From assembly GCF_001612555.1 (NCBI RefSeq), contig NZ_CP015110.1, positions 3,286,001-3,350,000 on the forward strand: DNA of 64,000 nucleotides, written 5' to 3'. Shown here piece by piece: positions 48,639 to 57,002 of the stretch; within the stretch, counting starts at the first letter, position 1, and every line of letters starts with the position of its first letter. Source of the DNA: Acinetobacter sp. TGL-Y2. Its GTDB lineage: Bacteria; Pseudomonadota; Gammaproteobacteria; Pseudomonadales; Moraxellaceae. Position numbers and translations under genes: made by a program. Below the pieces are notes generated by a model. That model saw only the letters and a list, made by a program, of their open reading frames with translations, had not been told where the DNA came from and made no database searches.

Positions 48639-50054
48639 TCAAACAGCAACTTCGTCACCTTCTATGTCACCTTCTATTTTTTCAATGAAGCTTTGGGTAT
48701 GCTGTTGTTCACAGCAATACACCAATGTGACGAGGTCATCTGGGGCTTGCAGGGCGAGCATAAATCCAAAAACTTTGGCGATATTTTCCGTCTGACCAAG
48801 ACTTTGCTTCATAAATAAATAATGGTGCTGTTCTATCGGGGTTTGTGCAAAATTGTGCTCTAAATGCTTTACCACTTTTAAATCTGTGATATCGTCCAGT
48901 TGCATCACAAAAGGCTGTTCTTGTTGATATTGTTCAAGCTTTTCATAATTTAGGTGTTGCAACGTATTGGAAAGCTGAGCTTCATTCAACGCTATTTTTA
49001 TCATTTTTTGTGGCAACAATTCATTTATTAACACTGATGTCGCGGCTAGACAACAACTTCCAATAAATTCAGACGGAATATAATGCTCAGACACCCATGT
49101 TTTTTCATCCACTATGTCTTGATCAATTTCTGAGTCCACCGCCAATATCAAGCTGACCGTATCTGGGCTCTTTTCAATCTGCTGTAACAAGTCCAACCAG
49201 TTTTTATAGGCGGTTTCTTTACCCCAATAATGAAACTCCACGTGGAACTTCTGCGGAATATAACCCAAGCTAATTAAGAACTGCTCAATTTGCTCTTGGG
49301 TATCACTCTCATCCCAAGTATGTAAAACATCTTCAGCTAAAATCAAATGAATCTGCAGCTGGTTCAAGCGCGCAACCTGCTCTGCCCTTCTGTCTAAAGT
49401 CGGCTCATCATCGACTTCTGCATGAGGATCAATCCAAGCGGGATGCATACGATACTCTTGCACCAACTGACCTTCATAAAATAGGGAAGATTTTTTTAGA
49501 TGTTCTGCCACCTGCCACAAGGTTTGGCTCTGATGTTCTAATTGCTGTTTTATGAGCGCGCTGATGCGACATTGACGAGCGCTAAGCGATGTAAAGTCGT
49601 CTTCGTTCTCATCACCCAGTAAATCGTCTAAATCTGCAATCCGATAACTTAAAATAGGCAAACCATAGCCGTTTTGTAGCTTTTGATCCAATTCAGCACT
49701 TTTAAAGTTTTTGATTTCATCCCAAATTGAGTCATTCTCACCTAAAGCACTCAATGCACCGCTGGAAAACACATTTAAATGTAACCACTCAATTTGCTCT
49801 GGCGCAAGCTGCACGGTGTCATCTTGTTCACTTGCCAGTGTCGGATTATTTTTCTTTTCTTGTTGTTCTTGATACCACTTTTTAATCAGAAATGGCATGA
49901 CCATGAGGAAGGTCAGTGCAAAAGGAATTAAACCAAAAAAAATCAATAAATCTTGGGTCGCGGGGTCATAATTGACATCACGCCAATACAACACCACTAT
50001 GCTGGACACTAAAATAAAAACAGTGGCAAAAACGCCTAAAATAATTTTGATCAT
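48639..50054 (-). CDS. asaB: T6SS-associated membrane protein AsaB-like
   Basis: A 471-residue protein with two N-terminal membrane helices (about 3-23 and 36-60) and a large acidic cytoplasmic part. Position between tssG and tssM is that of the Acinetobacter-specific gene asaB. No enzyme motif was found. It starts at 50054 with ATGA overlap to the tssG stop, and 42 bases separate it from tssM. Function unknown; it could link baseplate and membrane complex. The name rests on gene order. Confidence 0.7.
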   Translation of the reverse strand: MIKIILGVFATVFILVSSIVVLYWRDVNYDPATQDLLIFFGLIPFALTFLMVMPFLIKKWYQEQQEKKNNPTLASEQDDTVQLAPEQIEWLHLNVFSSGALSALGENDSIWDEIKNFKSAELDQKLQNGYGLPILSYRIADLDDLLGDENEDDFTSLSARQCRISALIKQQLEHQSQTLWQVAEHLKKSSLFYEGQLVQEYRMHPAWIDPHAEVDDEPTLDRRAEQVARLNQLQIHLILAEDVLHTWDESDTQEQIEQFLISLGYIPQKFHVEFHYWGKETAYKNWLDLLQQIEKSPDTVSLILAVDSEIDQDIVDEKTWVSEHYIPSEFIGSCCLAATSVLINELLPQKMIKIALNEAQLSNTLQHLNYEKLEQYQQEQPFVMQLDDITDLKVVKHLEHNFAQTPIEQHHYLFMKQSLGQTENIAKVFGFMLALQAPDDLVTLVYCCEQQHTQSFIEKIEGDIEGDEVAV

Positions 50055-51046
50055 GATGCCACCCCAAGTAGTGCATAACGAGTTTCACCATTATCTTTTG
50101 GCGTATCCAGCATTAAAAAAGCCCCTTGATTTAAACCAAAGAATTGCGATGAACTTAAACAAATCGGTTGAACTTCTTTCTGATCTAAAATTAAACGCAC
50201 ATCAACCAAGAGTGTTGGACTACACCAGCTCTGCAACAAACTTTTCAACTTTTTACTGGCTTTTTGGTTCGGCAGAAAATCCAAATAGGCTTTGCGGCTT
50301 AAGGGTCCAATTTGAATTTCAATCTTGCCATCAATCTGTTTAATGCTTTCCCCACAGAAGGTATTGATCCCCAGCAAACTTGGATTTTTGCCGCCTAAAA
50401 CGGTACGCTGCTCGTCTGCCAACTTAAACTTTTCTTCGATGAACTCCTGCACAGCCACATTTTGATTAAATACACGGGTTAACATGGTTTTCAACGCATG
50501 TGCGGTATTGTTTTGTCCCTGCATTAAACCTGCAAATTCGGCGAAATAATCATCTAACTCAACTTGCTGGTGTTGCTCGCTCACATAGCCATTGAGTGCA
50601 TGTAAAATATTTAAATAATGGTTTTCATTTTCAATTTCATATCGAACAGGCAAGTTATAGGTCATACACGAGTCAACATATTGCGCCGTGAGCTTATGAT
50701 TAAATAGACCTAAAAACTTGACTGTTTCTTTACGCTGGATACGTGAGGCTTGTTTGACTTTGTTGGTATAGGTATAAGGTAAAGCACCTTGCATACCCGT
50801 CAGACCAACCATTAAGTTGGTCAAATGTACTCGCTCATCTACAATCGATAGCGATTCAATCTCAGTTTTCGGAAAATTCAGCTCTAGTGAGGACTCAAAG
50901 CTAAATTCGTCTGCCCAATATTTTAAATGCTGCTGATAAGGCACATGACGCAAAACTCGCGTACTTTGAACCAGCTCAAATGCTGTCGGGACTTTGAATA
51001 ACTCATCCGTTACAGAAGCTTCTTGCCACCAACGTTCTGAACGCAT
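50051..51046 (-). CDS. tssG: T6SS baseplate protein TssG
   Basis: A 331-residue protein of the TssG/ImpH family: VLRHVPYQQHLKYWADEFSFE (not F.L.. as in some), VHLTNLMVGLTGMQGALPYTYT and GPLSRKAYLDFLP are the family's recurring segments. It forms the baseplate wedge with TssE, TssF and TssK. Its start overlaps the 3' end of tssF by 37 bases and its end overlaps asaB by 4, so translation is coupled. Confidence 0.93.
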   Translation of the reverse strand: MRSERWWQEASVTDELFKVPTAFELVQSTRVLRHVPYQQHLKYWADEFSFESSLELNFPKTEIESLSIVDERVHLTNLMVGLTGMQGALPYTYTNKVKQASRIQRKETVKFLGLFNHKLTAQYVDSCMTYNLPVRYEIENENHYLNILHALNGYVSEQHQQVELDDYFAEFAGLMQGQNNTAHALKTMLTRVFNQNVAVQEFIEEKFKLADEQRTVLGGKNPSLLGINTFCGESIKQIDGKIEIQIGPLSRKAYLDFLPNQKASKKLKSLLQSWCSPTLLVDVRLILDQKEVQPICLSSSQFFGLNQGAFLMLDTPKDNGETRYALLGVAS

Positions 51047-52818
51047 TGGTATAACTCCTGCTGAGAATGAACATCAAAAATTACCACATCGACAAAACTG
51101 TTCATTTGAACTTTCAAATTAAACACATGGCTCAATAACTGACTAAAAATATATAAACTGTGACCGCGGAAAACCTGCTCATCAATATGTAAGCTCACTT
51201 TGACCCCGCGGACAAACATCGGGAAAGGTTTGGCTTCGACCAATTTATGCGTTAAGCCAAATTCGACTTGTTTAATCGCATCAATCAGCAAATGATTTTC
51301 TTTGGTTTTAGGCAGGTTATATAGCTCGAGTAATTCTTTAACGTGACTGACCGCATCACCTTTCATCAGTGCCAAAGTGTTCAGCGATAGATGTGAAATA
51401 ATGCGCCACTGTTCTTTTTGATTTTGTTCAAACTGATGCGGTAAGCTCGGACGCTTAAGCACCAAAGCACGGCGCGCAAGGCTACTGTCATTTAAGTTCA
51501 AAATATTATTGGATTGACTCAACGCTTCATGCGGCAGATTACGGTTAGAACAGAGTAATTTGGTACTGATAAAATCAGATTTGGTGTCATACGGGGTTAA
51601 ATGTTTTGAGATAATCGAATAACCCGTCTCGACATATTTGCTGTGCAATTGTGCGGGATTCAAAGCATAAAAAAATTGCACTTTTTCATCATGATAATGA
51701 CTCATCGCAAAAAAAGGCAAAATAGGAAAGAACACTTGATCCTGATTGGTTTTCTCACGGATCATGTTCATCTCAATGATCGAATAGACTTGATAAAACT
51801 CAGGATGATGGGCGTCTGTTAACAGCGGATATTCGAGCTGTTTATGATTAATTTTCTGGGGTTCTGCACTTTTTTCAAATAAATTGATGGCGGGTGTGCT
51901 AAACAGCTTAAAGTTGGCAATGTTGAGTTCCGAATAGTTTCGAATCACTGCTTGATCATTTAAATTCAATTTAAAATGAATCTGAATTTCGAAGTTTGAT
52001 TGCTCTTTAATGATGCCTTTGAGCACACTCAAATCAAGATTTAAAAAATTATATTTTTCAGAAAAACAGAAATACTCCATCAATAACCGATAAGCGTGAT
52101 GAGTATGCTGATCAATGGGTAATAGACTTTGTGTTTCATCAAAACCCATGACTGTAAATGGGTTGTTAATTTCAACTGCACGATTGCCGACTTTAATTGA
52201 AAAGCCCGTGCTGGATTTAAAAATACTGTCTAAAACTTGCAGTGGAAAATTTGAAATTGCATCTAGATAAATGGGCAATTTTTCATTGACCAGCCAGGTC
52301 TGTGCTTGGTTAAAAATTTCAAAACCCAAAACCAAAGTTGCATTTTGATTCAAATGCATATGCGCCGTAGGATTGGTCTTAAAGTTTAAATGACTAAGTG
52401 AAATGGGTAAAAGTTTGACGTCTTGCGTGGTGTTAAATTCACATTGCACACCCTTAAAACTCCGCGACTTCAACGTGGTCTGTTGCGGAATGAAATGCGC
52501 TTCTGTCAGCTGTTTGACTTTATTCAGGTCTTCAAAGCTCACCACCGTACAGCCAGGAAAATGGCGCAGATACTGAGGAAACATCACTTCAAATAAAGCA
52601 CGTGTAAACACGTCATAGCTGTCTGCGAGTTTTTTATCGACTCGTGCAGCAATGAGCGAAAATGCTTGAATCAACCGTTCGATATGAGGATCGTCAATTT
52701 GCTCTTGGTTCAGTGACAGTCGCTGCGCTATTTTTGGATATTTTTGTGCAAACTCACGGGACTGCTGACCAAACTCTTGTAACTGTTTCTCATAATACGG
52801 TAAAAGTTCTTCTATCAC
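51010..52818 (-). CDS. tssF: T6SS baseplate protein TssF
   Basis: A 602-residue protein with the TssF N-terminus MIEELLPYYEKQLQEFGQQS, and DPHIERLIQAFSLIAARVDKK and LFEVMFPQYLRHFPGCTVV, conserved in the ImpG/VasA family. It builds the baseplate wedge with TssG. Length is normal. Starts 15 bases after the tssE stop region. Confidence 0.95.
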   Translation of the reverse strand: MIEELLPYYEKQLQEFGQQSREFAQKYPKIAQRLSLNQEQIDDPHIERLIQAFSLIAARVDKKLADSYDVFTRALFEVMFPQYLRHFPGCTVVSFEDLNKVKQLTEAHFIPQQTTLKSRSFKGVQCEFNTTQDVKLLPISLSHLNFKTNPTAHMHLNQNATLVLGFEIFNQAQTWLVNEKLPIYLDAISNFPLQVLDSIFKSSTGFSIKVGNRAVEINNPFTVMGFDETQSLLPIDQHTHHAYRLLMEYFCFSEKYNFLNLDLSVLKGIIKEQSNFEIQIHFKLNLNDQAVIRNYSELNIANFKLFSTPAINLFEKSAEPQKINHKQLEYPLLTDAHHPEFYQVYSIIEMNMIREKTNQDQVFFPILPFFAMSHYHDEKVQFFYALNPAQLHSKYVETGYSIISKHLTPYDTKSDFISTKLLCSNRNLPHEALSQSNNILNLNDSSLARRALVLKRPSLPHQFEQNQKEQWRIISHLSLNTLALMKGDAVSHVKELLELYNLPKTKENHLLIDAIKQVEFGLTHKLVEAKPFPMFVRGVKVSLHIDEQVFRGHSLYIFSQLLSHVFNLKVQMNSFVDVVIFDVHSQQELYQCVQNVGGKKLL

Positions 52819-52833
52819 GGGATCCCCAATCGT

Positions 52834-53307
52834 TTAAGATCTTGCAGAAATTACATATTGTTGTGTAGTAGGTTTTAATAAGGCATCAAAGACAACAGGT
52901 TCATATAAGGGATGGATGTTTAAATAGGCTTGAATGCTTAGACATAACGACCCCATATTATGTCCATCCAATAACATCTCTACTTTAATCTGGGTTAAAC
53001 GAGGTTCATGCGCGGCAATCGATTGTTCAATCGATTGACAGATTTTGTCCCGATCGGCGGGGTTGGCGGTGGAAAGACCCACAAAATCAATAATGCCAAA
53101 CTGTAAAATGGATTTCTTCACCAAAGGAAAATCATCGATTTGTTCTAATTTTGCCATCCGGCTATTGAGTAAATCTTCTAAATCGTGAGCGACAGATTCT
53201 CGCAGCTCTTGTATGGATAAACCCTTGAGCTGTTCGTCATCATTGGTAATCAAGCGATCAAATAAAGTCGACCTGAAACCAAAAGGATATAAATGATCTA
53301 AATTCAT
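52834..53307 (-). CDS. tssE: T6SS baseplate protein TssE (gp25-like)
   Basis: A 157-residue protein related to phage T4 gp25, which starts sheath assembly. It has RSTLFDRLITNDDEQ, LRESVAHDLEDLLNSR, and QFGIIDFVGLSTANPADR typical of TssE. The EPR-like element appears as HEPRLTQIKVEM. 76 bases separate it from hcp, a longer gap than elsewhere in the operon. Confidence 0.93.
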   Translation of the reverse strand: MNLDHLYPFGFRSTLFDRLITNDDEQLKGLSIQELRESVAHDLEDLLNSRMAKLEQIDDFPLVKKSILQFGIIDFVGLSTANPADRDKICQSIEQSIAAHEPRLTQIKVEMLLDGHNMGSLCLSIQAYLNIHPLYEPVVFDALLKPTTQQYVISARS

Positions 53308-53383
53308 TCTATTTTAAAACATCAATTCATGAGAAATAGAGGCTAACTTGACGTTAACCTCTATCTCGAACCACAATCTAAAA

Positions 53384-53887
53384 TTACGCAGCGTAAGACG
53401 CTGTGTTATTCGAAAGTGACCATTTTTTAGTAACAGCACCTTTTGCAGTACCGTTAATATCTTGTTGATTATAGGTCCACTCAACCGCAGCATACTTCAG
53501 ACCGAATGCTTCAGTTGGTACGCCTTCTTCATTTACAGTCGGTGTTACGCTTGAAACAAGAACGTGTTTCAATTTGATTTGTAAATACTTGATACGCTTA
53601 TCGCCGTTTGCACGGTAGTAATCAATCTGAACTTCATCAAATGTGTAACCTGCTGAACATGCTTCCCAAAGTTTAGGACTTGTTGCATCCAAATCTTTGA
53701 CAAAAATCATGTCAGAATGTTCAACACGTTCCGCAGTATGACCACCAACGCTTGAAGAAGTCGCTGATTTAGGCTGACGAATGTTGTGAGACCAAGAATT
53801 TACTTCAAGCCAATCTTTGTGCTCAGTGTCACGAGATTCGCCATCAACTTTGTATTTTCCTCGAAATTGAACATATATATCTTTCAT
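53384..53887 (-). CDS. hcp: T6SS tube protein Hcp
   Basis: A 167-residue Hcp that stacks as hexamer rings to form the inner tube. It starts MKDIYVQFRGKYKVDGESRD and has WLEVNSWSHNIRQPKS, HTAERVEHSDMIFVKDLD and the C-terminal VEWTYNQQDING. No toxin extension. AGGAAATCTTCA precedes the ATG. Flanking gaps of 46 and 76 bases suggest it may have separate mRNA processing to reach its high level. Confidence 0.96.
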   Translation of the reverse strand: MKDIYVQFRGKYKVDGESRDTEHKDWLEVNSWSHNIRQPKSATSSSVGGHTAERVEHSDMIFVKDLDATSPKLWEACSAGYTFDEVQIDYYRANGDKRIKYLQIKLKHVLVSSVTPTVNEEGVPTEAFGLKYAAVEWTYNQQDINGTAKGAVTKKWSLSNNTASYAA

Positions 53888-53933
53888 TGAAGATTTCCTG
53901 TTTTATTTAACATTATTATAAAGTTGCCCTATT

Positions 53934-55415
53934 TTAAGTAGAGGACTGAGGGAGCTCAGTGACAAGTCGCAGAGAAACAGACAACTCATCCAACTGGAAG
54001 TGTGGTCTTAAGAAAACGACCGATTTGTAGTGACCCGGTTGTGCTGGGTCTTCTACAACTTTTACCGATGCTTCACGAAGCGGGTATTGTGCTTTGGCTT
54101 CTTGTGAAGCACCATCATCCAGCAACACATATTGTGATAACCATTCATTTAAGAATGTTTCCACATTACCTGCTGAAGCAAAGCTTCCGACTTTGTCACG
54201 CATCATGGCTTTTAAATAATGCGCAATTCGTGAAACAGCCATAATGTATTGAATTTGGCTCGACAATGCAGAGTTGGCATTGGCTGTATCACTGTCGTAT
54301 TTCTTCGGTTTTTGAGCAGATTGCGCACCAAAGAAGGCTGCATAATCTGTATTTTTACAGTGAACCAAAGGAATAAAACCAAGGTCACTTAATTCTTTTT
54401 CACGGCGGTCGGTGATCGCAACTTCTGTTGGGCATTTGAAGACGACTTCACCATCGTTGGTTTTAAAGGTATGAACTGGTAAACCTTCAACCAATCCACC
54501 ACCTTCGACACCACGAATAGCAGCACACCAGCCATGCATATCAAATGCATTGGTTAAGCGTGTACCAAAACCATAGGCTGCGTTCATCCATAGATATTCA
54601 TCATGATTTTCGCCGGTCACTGACTCTACAAAGTTAAAGCCTTCAGTTGCCCAGCCCTCTTTGGGATCATAAGGCAAACGACCGAGTACGCGTGGCAATG
54701 TCAATGCAACATAGCGCGAATCAGCACTTTCACGGAACGAGCGCCATTGCACGTATTCTGCAGTCTCGAAAATCTTAGACACATCACGTGGACGGTCAAT
54801 ATCGGTGAAAGACTCAAGCCCCAAGATTGATGGACTCGCAGCCGAAATAAACGGCGCATGTGACGCAGCGGCTACATGTGAGATTTGCTCAAGCAAATAC
54901 ATATCTGATGGGGTACGATCAAACTCGAAGTCACCAATTAAGGTGGCATACGGTGCACCACCGAATGAGCCAAATTCTTCTTCATAGACTTTTTTGAACA
55001 GTGTGCTTTGGTCAAAGTCCGTTGCACCCTGGAAATCTTTCACCAACTCTTTTTTTGTTGTATTTAACATCCGAATTTTAATGAGCGGATTTGATGGTGT
55101 TTCTTGGCAGAAATAATACAGACCGCGCCAAGTCGACTCAATTTTTTGAAATTGTTCATGGTGCATGATTTTGCTAAGCTGAGCTGAAATCATGGCATCA
55201 ATTTCAGCAATACGCTTATCGATTGACACCGTCATATTTTCAGAAACCGTAATGGTTCCAGCCATGACTTCTTTGGCAAGCTCACCAATTAAGCTTTTGG
55301 CACGAACATGCTCATCATCATTACGTGCAATACGACTTTGTTCCACAATCGAGTCTAATAAACTCGATTCTTCAGTAGCAACATTAGATGCTGTAGCAGC
55401 TTGTAGATTACTCAT
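53934..55415 (-). CDS. tssC: T6SS sheath large subunit TssC (VipB)
   Basis: A 493-residue sheath protein. Motifs: AEIDAMISAQLSKIMHHEQF, ESTWRGLYYFC, LIGDFEFDRTPSDMYLLEQI, LPRVLGRLPYDP and the C-terminal FFLRPHFQLDELSVSLRLV-type end. The start at 55415 has AGGAG at 9 bases; the in-frame ATG two codons earlier is too close to it. Overlaps tssB by 8 bases, as is common for the sheath pair. Confidence 0.96.
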   Translation of the reverse strand: MSNLQAATASNVATEESSLLDSIVEQSRIARNDDEHVRAKSLIGELAKEVMAGTITVSENMTVSIDKRIAEIDAMISAQLSKIMHHEQFQKIESTWRGLYYFCQETPSNPLIKIRMLNTTKKELVKDFQGATDFDQSTLFKKVYEEEFGSFGGAPYATLIGDFEFDRTPSDMYLLEQISHVAAASHAPFISAASPSILGLESFTDIDRPRDVSKIFETAEYVQWRSFRESADSRYVALTLPRVLGRLPYDPKEGWATEGFNFVESVTGENHDEYLWMNAAYGFGTRLTNAFDMHGWCAAIRGVEGGGLVEGLPVHTFKTNDGEVVFKCPTEVAITDRREKELSDLGFIPLVHCKNTDYAAFFGAQSAQKPKKYDSDTANANSALSSQIQYIMAVSRIAHYLKAMMRDKVGSFASAGNVETFLNEWLSQYVLLDDGASQEAKAQYPLREASVKVVEDPAQPGHYKSVVFLRPHFQLDELSVSLRLVTELPQSST

Positions 55416-55920
55416 GATCATCTGCTCCTGCTTCAGCGCTCATTTTACGAATTTGATCCGTGTTTTTAAGCACTTCATCCAGTAAATCTTCTAAACGTTC
55501 GCTATTCGAAATTTTGTTACGCAAATCCGATAAACGTTCACGTGCATCTACGAGTTTACGCAGTGGATCCACCTGCTGAACCACATTTTCAGGTCGGAAG
55601 TCCGCCATAGAGTTAAACGTTAAATCAACCCCCATGCGACCGCCTTCTTCAGAAATCGTGTTTTCAACTTGAAATGAAGCTCGCGGTGCTAAAGACTCCA
55701 TCACTTCATCAATATTCTCTAAATCAACATTGATAAATTTTTTGTCTTTGAGTTTGGTTTTTTCAAGCTCGGATGCTGCAGAGAAATCCCCTAAAACACC
55801 GACCACAAATGGCAACTCTTTCACTTCTTTACCGTCGCCAATTTCAACGTCATAGGTCAATTGCACACGCGGTGGTCGGATGCGTTGTAATTTTTTTTGT
55901 ACACTTTCACGCTTAGCCAT
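55408..55920 (-). CDS. tssB: T6SS sheath small subunit TssB (VipA)
   Basis: A 170-residue protein pairing with TssC in the contractile sheath. It starts MAKRESVQKKLQRIRPPRVQ and has ELPFVVGVLGDFSA, KFINVDLENIDEVMESLAPR and LTFNSMADFRPENVVQQV. The C-terminal helix (LRNKISNSERLEDLLDEVL) is normal. Starts 30 bases after the asaA gene. Confidence 0.96.
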   Translation of the reverse strand: MAKRESVQKKLQRIRPPRVQLTYDVEIGDGKEVKELPFVVGVLGDFSAASELEKTKLKDKKFINVDLENIDEVMESLAPRASFQVENTISEEGGRMGVDLTFNSMADFRPENVVQQVDPLRKLVDARERLSDLRNKISNSERLEDLLDEVLKNTDQIRKMSAEAGADDHE

Positions 55921-55950
55921 AATATTTTCCTAAATTAAATTATTCGTTTC

Positions 55951-56613
55951 TTATTTCTGTGACAAAGACCCAAATGGATTAGCACGCTGAGGCTGTGTAG
56001 CTGGTTTCGCTGCCGGAGCCTGAGTACGCACAGGCGTGGTGTTACGCTGAGTTTGACGCGTACGTGTTGCTGCTATATTACGGCGCTGCGTTGTTGCTGC
56101 ACGTTGTGTTGTCCGTGTTCTACGCACTTCGACAGGCTTTGGCGGCTCTTCGACTTTAGCTTCAATCACCGTTAATGGTTTTGCTTTTTTCACAGCATCA
56201 TTGAGCGCAATCGCGTGCGCATAGGTTTCATCTGTCAAATAACGAACTTCAGCACCACGCATTTGAGTTAGTGCCTCATTAGCAATACCAATGCCCGCTA
56301 AAAATTTCACATCCGTTAAGGTCGAGTGTTGAATATTATTAGCATTCAATTCATTGACCAATCGAAGAGCTTTATCGTTTCTGCCAATTTTTTGGAATTG
56401 CTGTGCGGCTTGGGCCAAATAACCATTTTTATTGTCTTTATTTTTTTTATCACAAACTTGAGCATAAATTTGCAACAGCGTCGCGTCTGTTTCCCCAGCC
56501 ACCAAAGGATTATCTTTCACACAGCTTTTCTTAAGTTCAACTTCATCTGCATAGGCCATTGAACCGAAAGTTGAACACAACAAAAATGTTGTGAATAGGA
56601 TACTATTTTTCAA
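55951..56613 (-). CDS. asaA: T6SS periplasmic protein AsaA-like
   Basis: A 220-residue exported protein: signal peptide cut near AYADE, then a helical region (about 22-150) with conserved-looking Cys (KSCVKDN, QVCDKKN), and a C-terminal tail of about 60 residues very rich in Arg, Thr, Gln and Ala (RRTRTTQRAATTQRRN). First gene of the tss operon, the position of asaA in Acinetobacter; AsaA has been described as a periplasmic protein that contacts TssM and helps assembly. The basic tail may bind peptidoglycan or another acidic polymer (inference). Confidence 0.75.
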   Translation of the reverse strand: MKNSILFTTFLLCSTFGSMAYADEVELKKSCVKDNPLVAGETDATLLQIYAQVCDKKNKDNKNGYLAQAAQQFQKIGRNDKALRLVNELNANNIQHSTLTDVKFLAGIGIANEALTQMRGAEVRYLTDETYAHAIALNDAVKKAKPLTVIEAKVEEPPKPVEVRRTRTTQRAATTQRRNIAATRTRQTQRNTTPVRTQAPAAKPATQPQRANPFGSLSQK

Positions 56614-56723
56614 AATATGCCTCTTTTTTTTAAATACTAGATTCTATAATTTTTGCCGAATTGAAGGATTTCAACCACCCCAAACTCACCAAAAAAGAAT
56701 TCGTATTATTTATATTGCTTAAA

Positions 56724-56753
56724 ATTTAACTAGAAAAACGTTATATACGTCAA
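56724..56753 (-). promoter_or_regulatory. Candidate promoter of the leftward T6SS operon
   Basis: Reading on the minus strand, TTGACG (56753-56748) and TTAAAT (56729-56724) are separated by 18 bases, about 110 bases before the asaA start. The stretch 56614-57002 is otherwise AT-rich and gene-free, and must also hold the tssH promoter. Confidence 0.4.
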
Positions 56754-57002
56754 GGTAATTCGTGTCATTGTAGTGATACAATTATCATATTTCAGTTACA
56801 AAATTATATAGTTTCGTTGTAGTTTGATACTTAACTATGGTTTTTTTCTGAAAAATAATTATGTAGAATAAAACTTAAGGCTTTAAAAGCTAATATTAAA
56901 AACCGTTGTTTTTTATATGTTTAGCAATTTGCTAATCAAAATATAAACCGGTTACTTTGTTTATTGTTAAGTAAAATATAAATAATCTTATTGAGAGATC
57001 AA

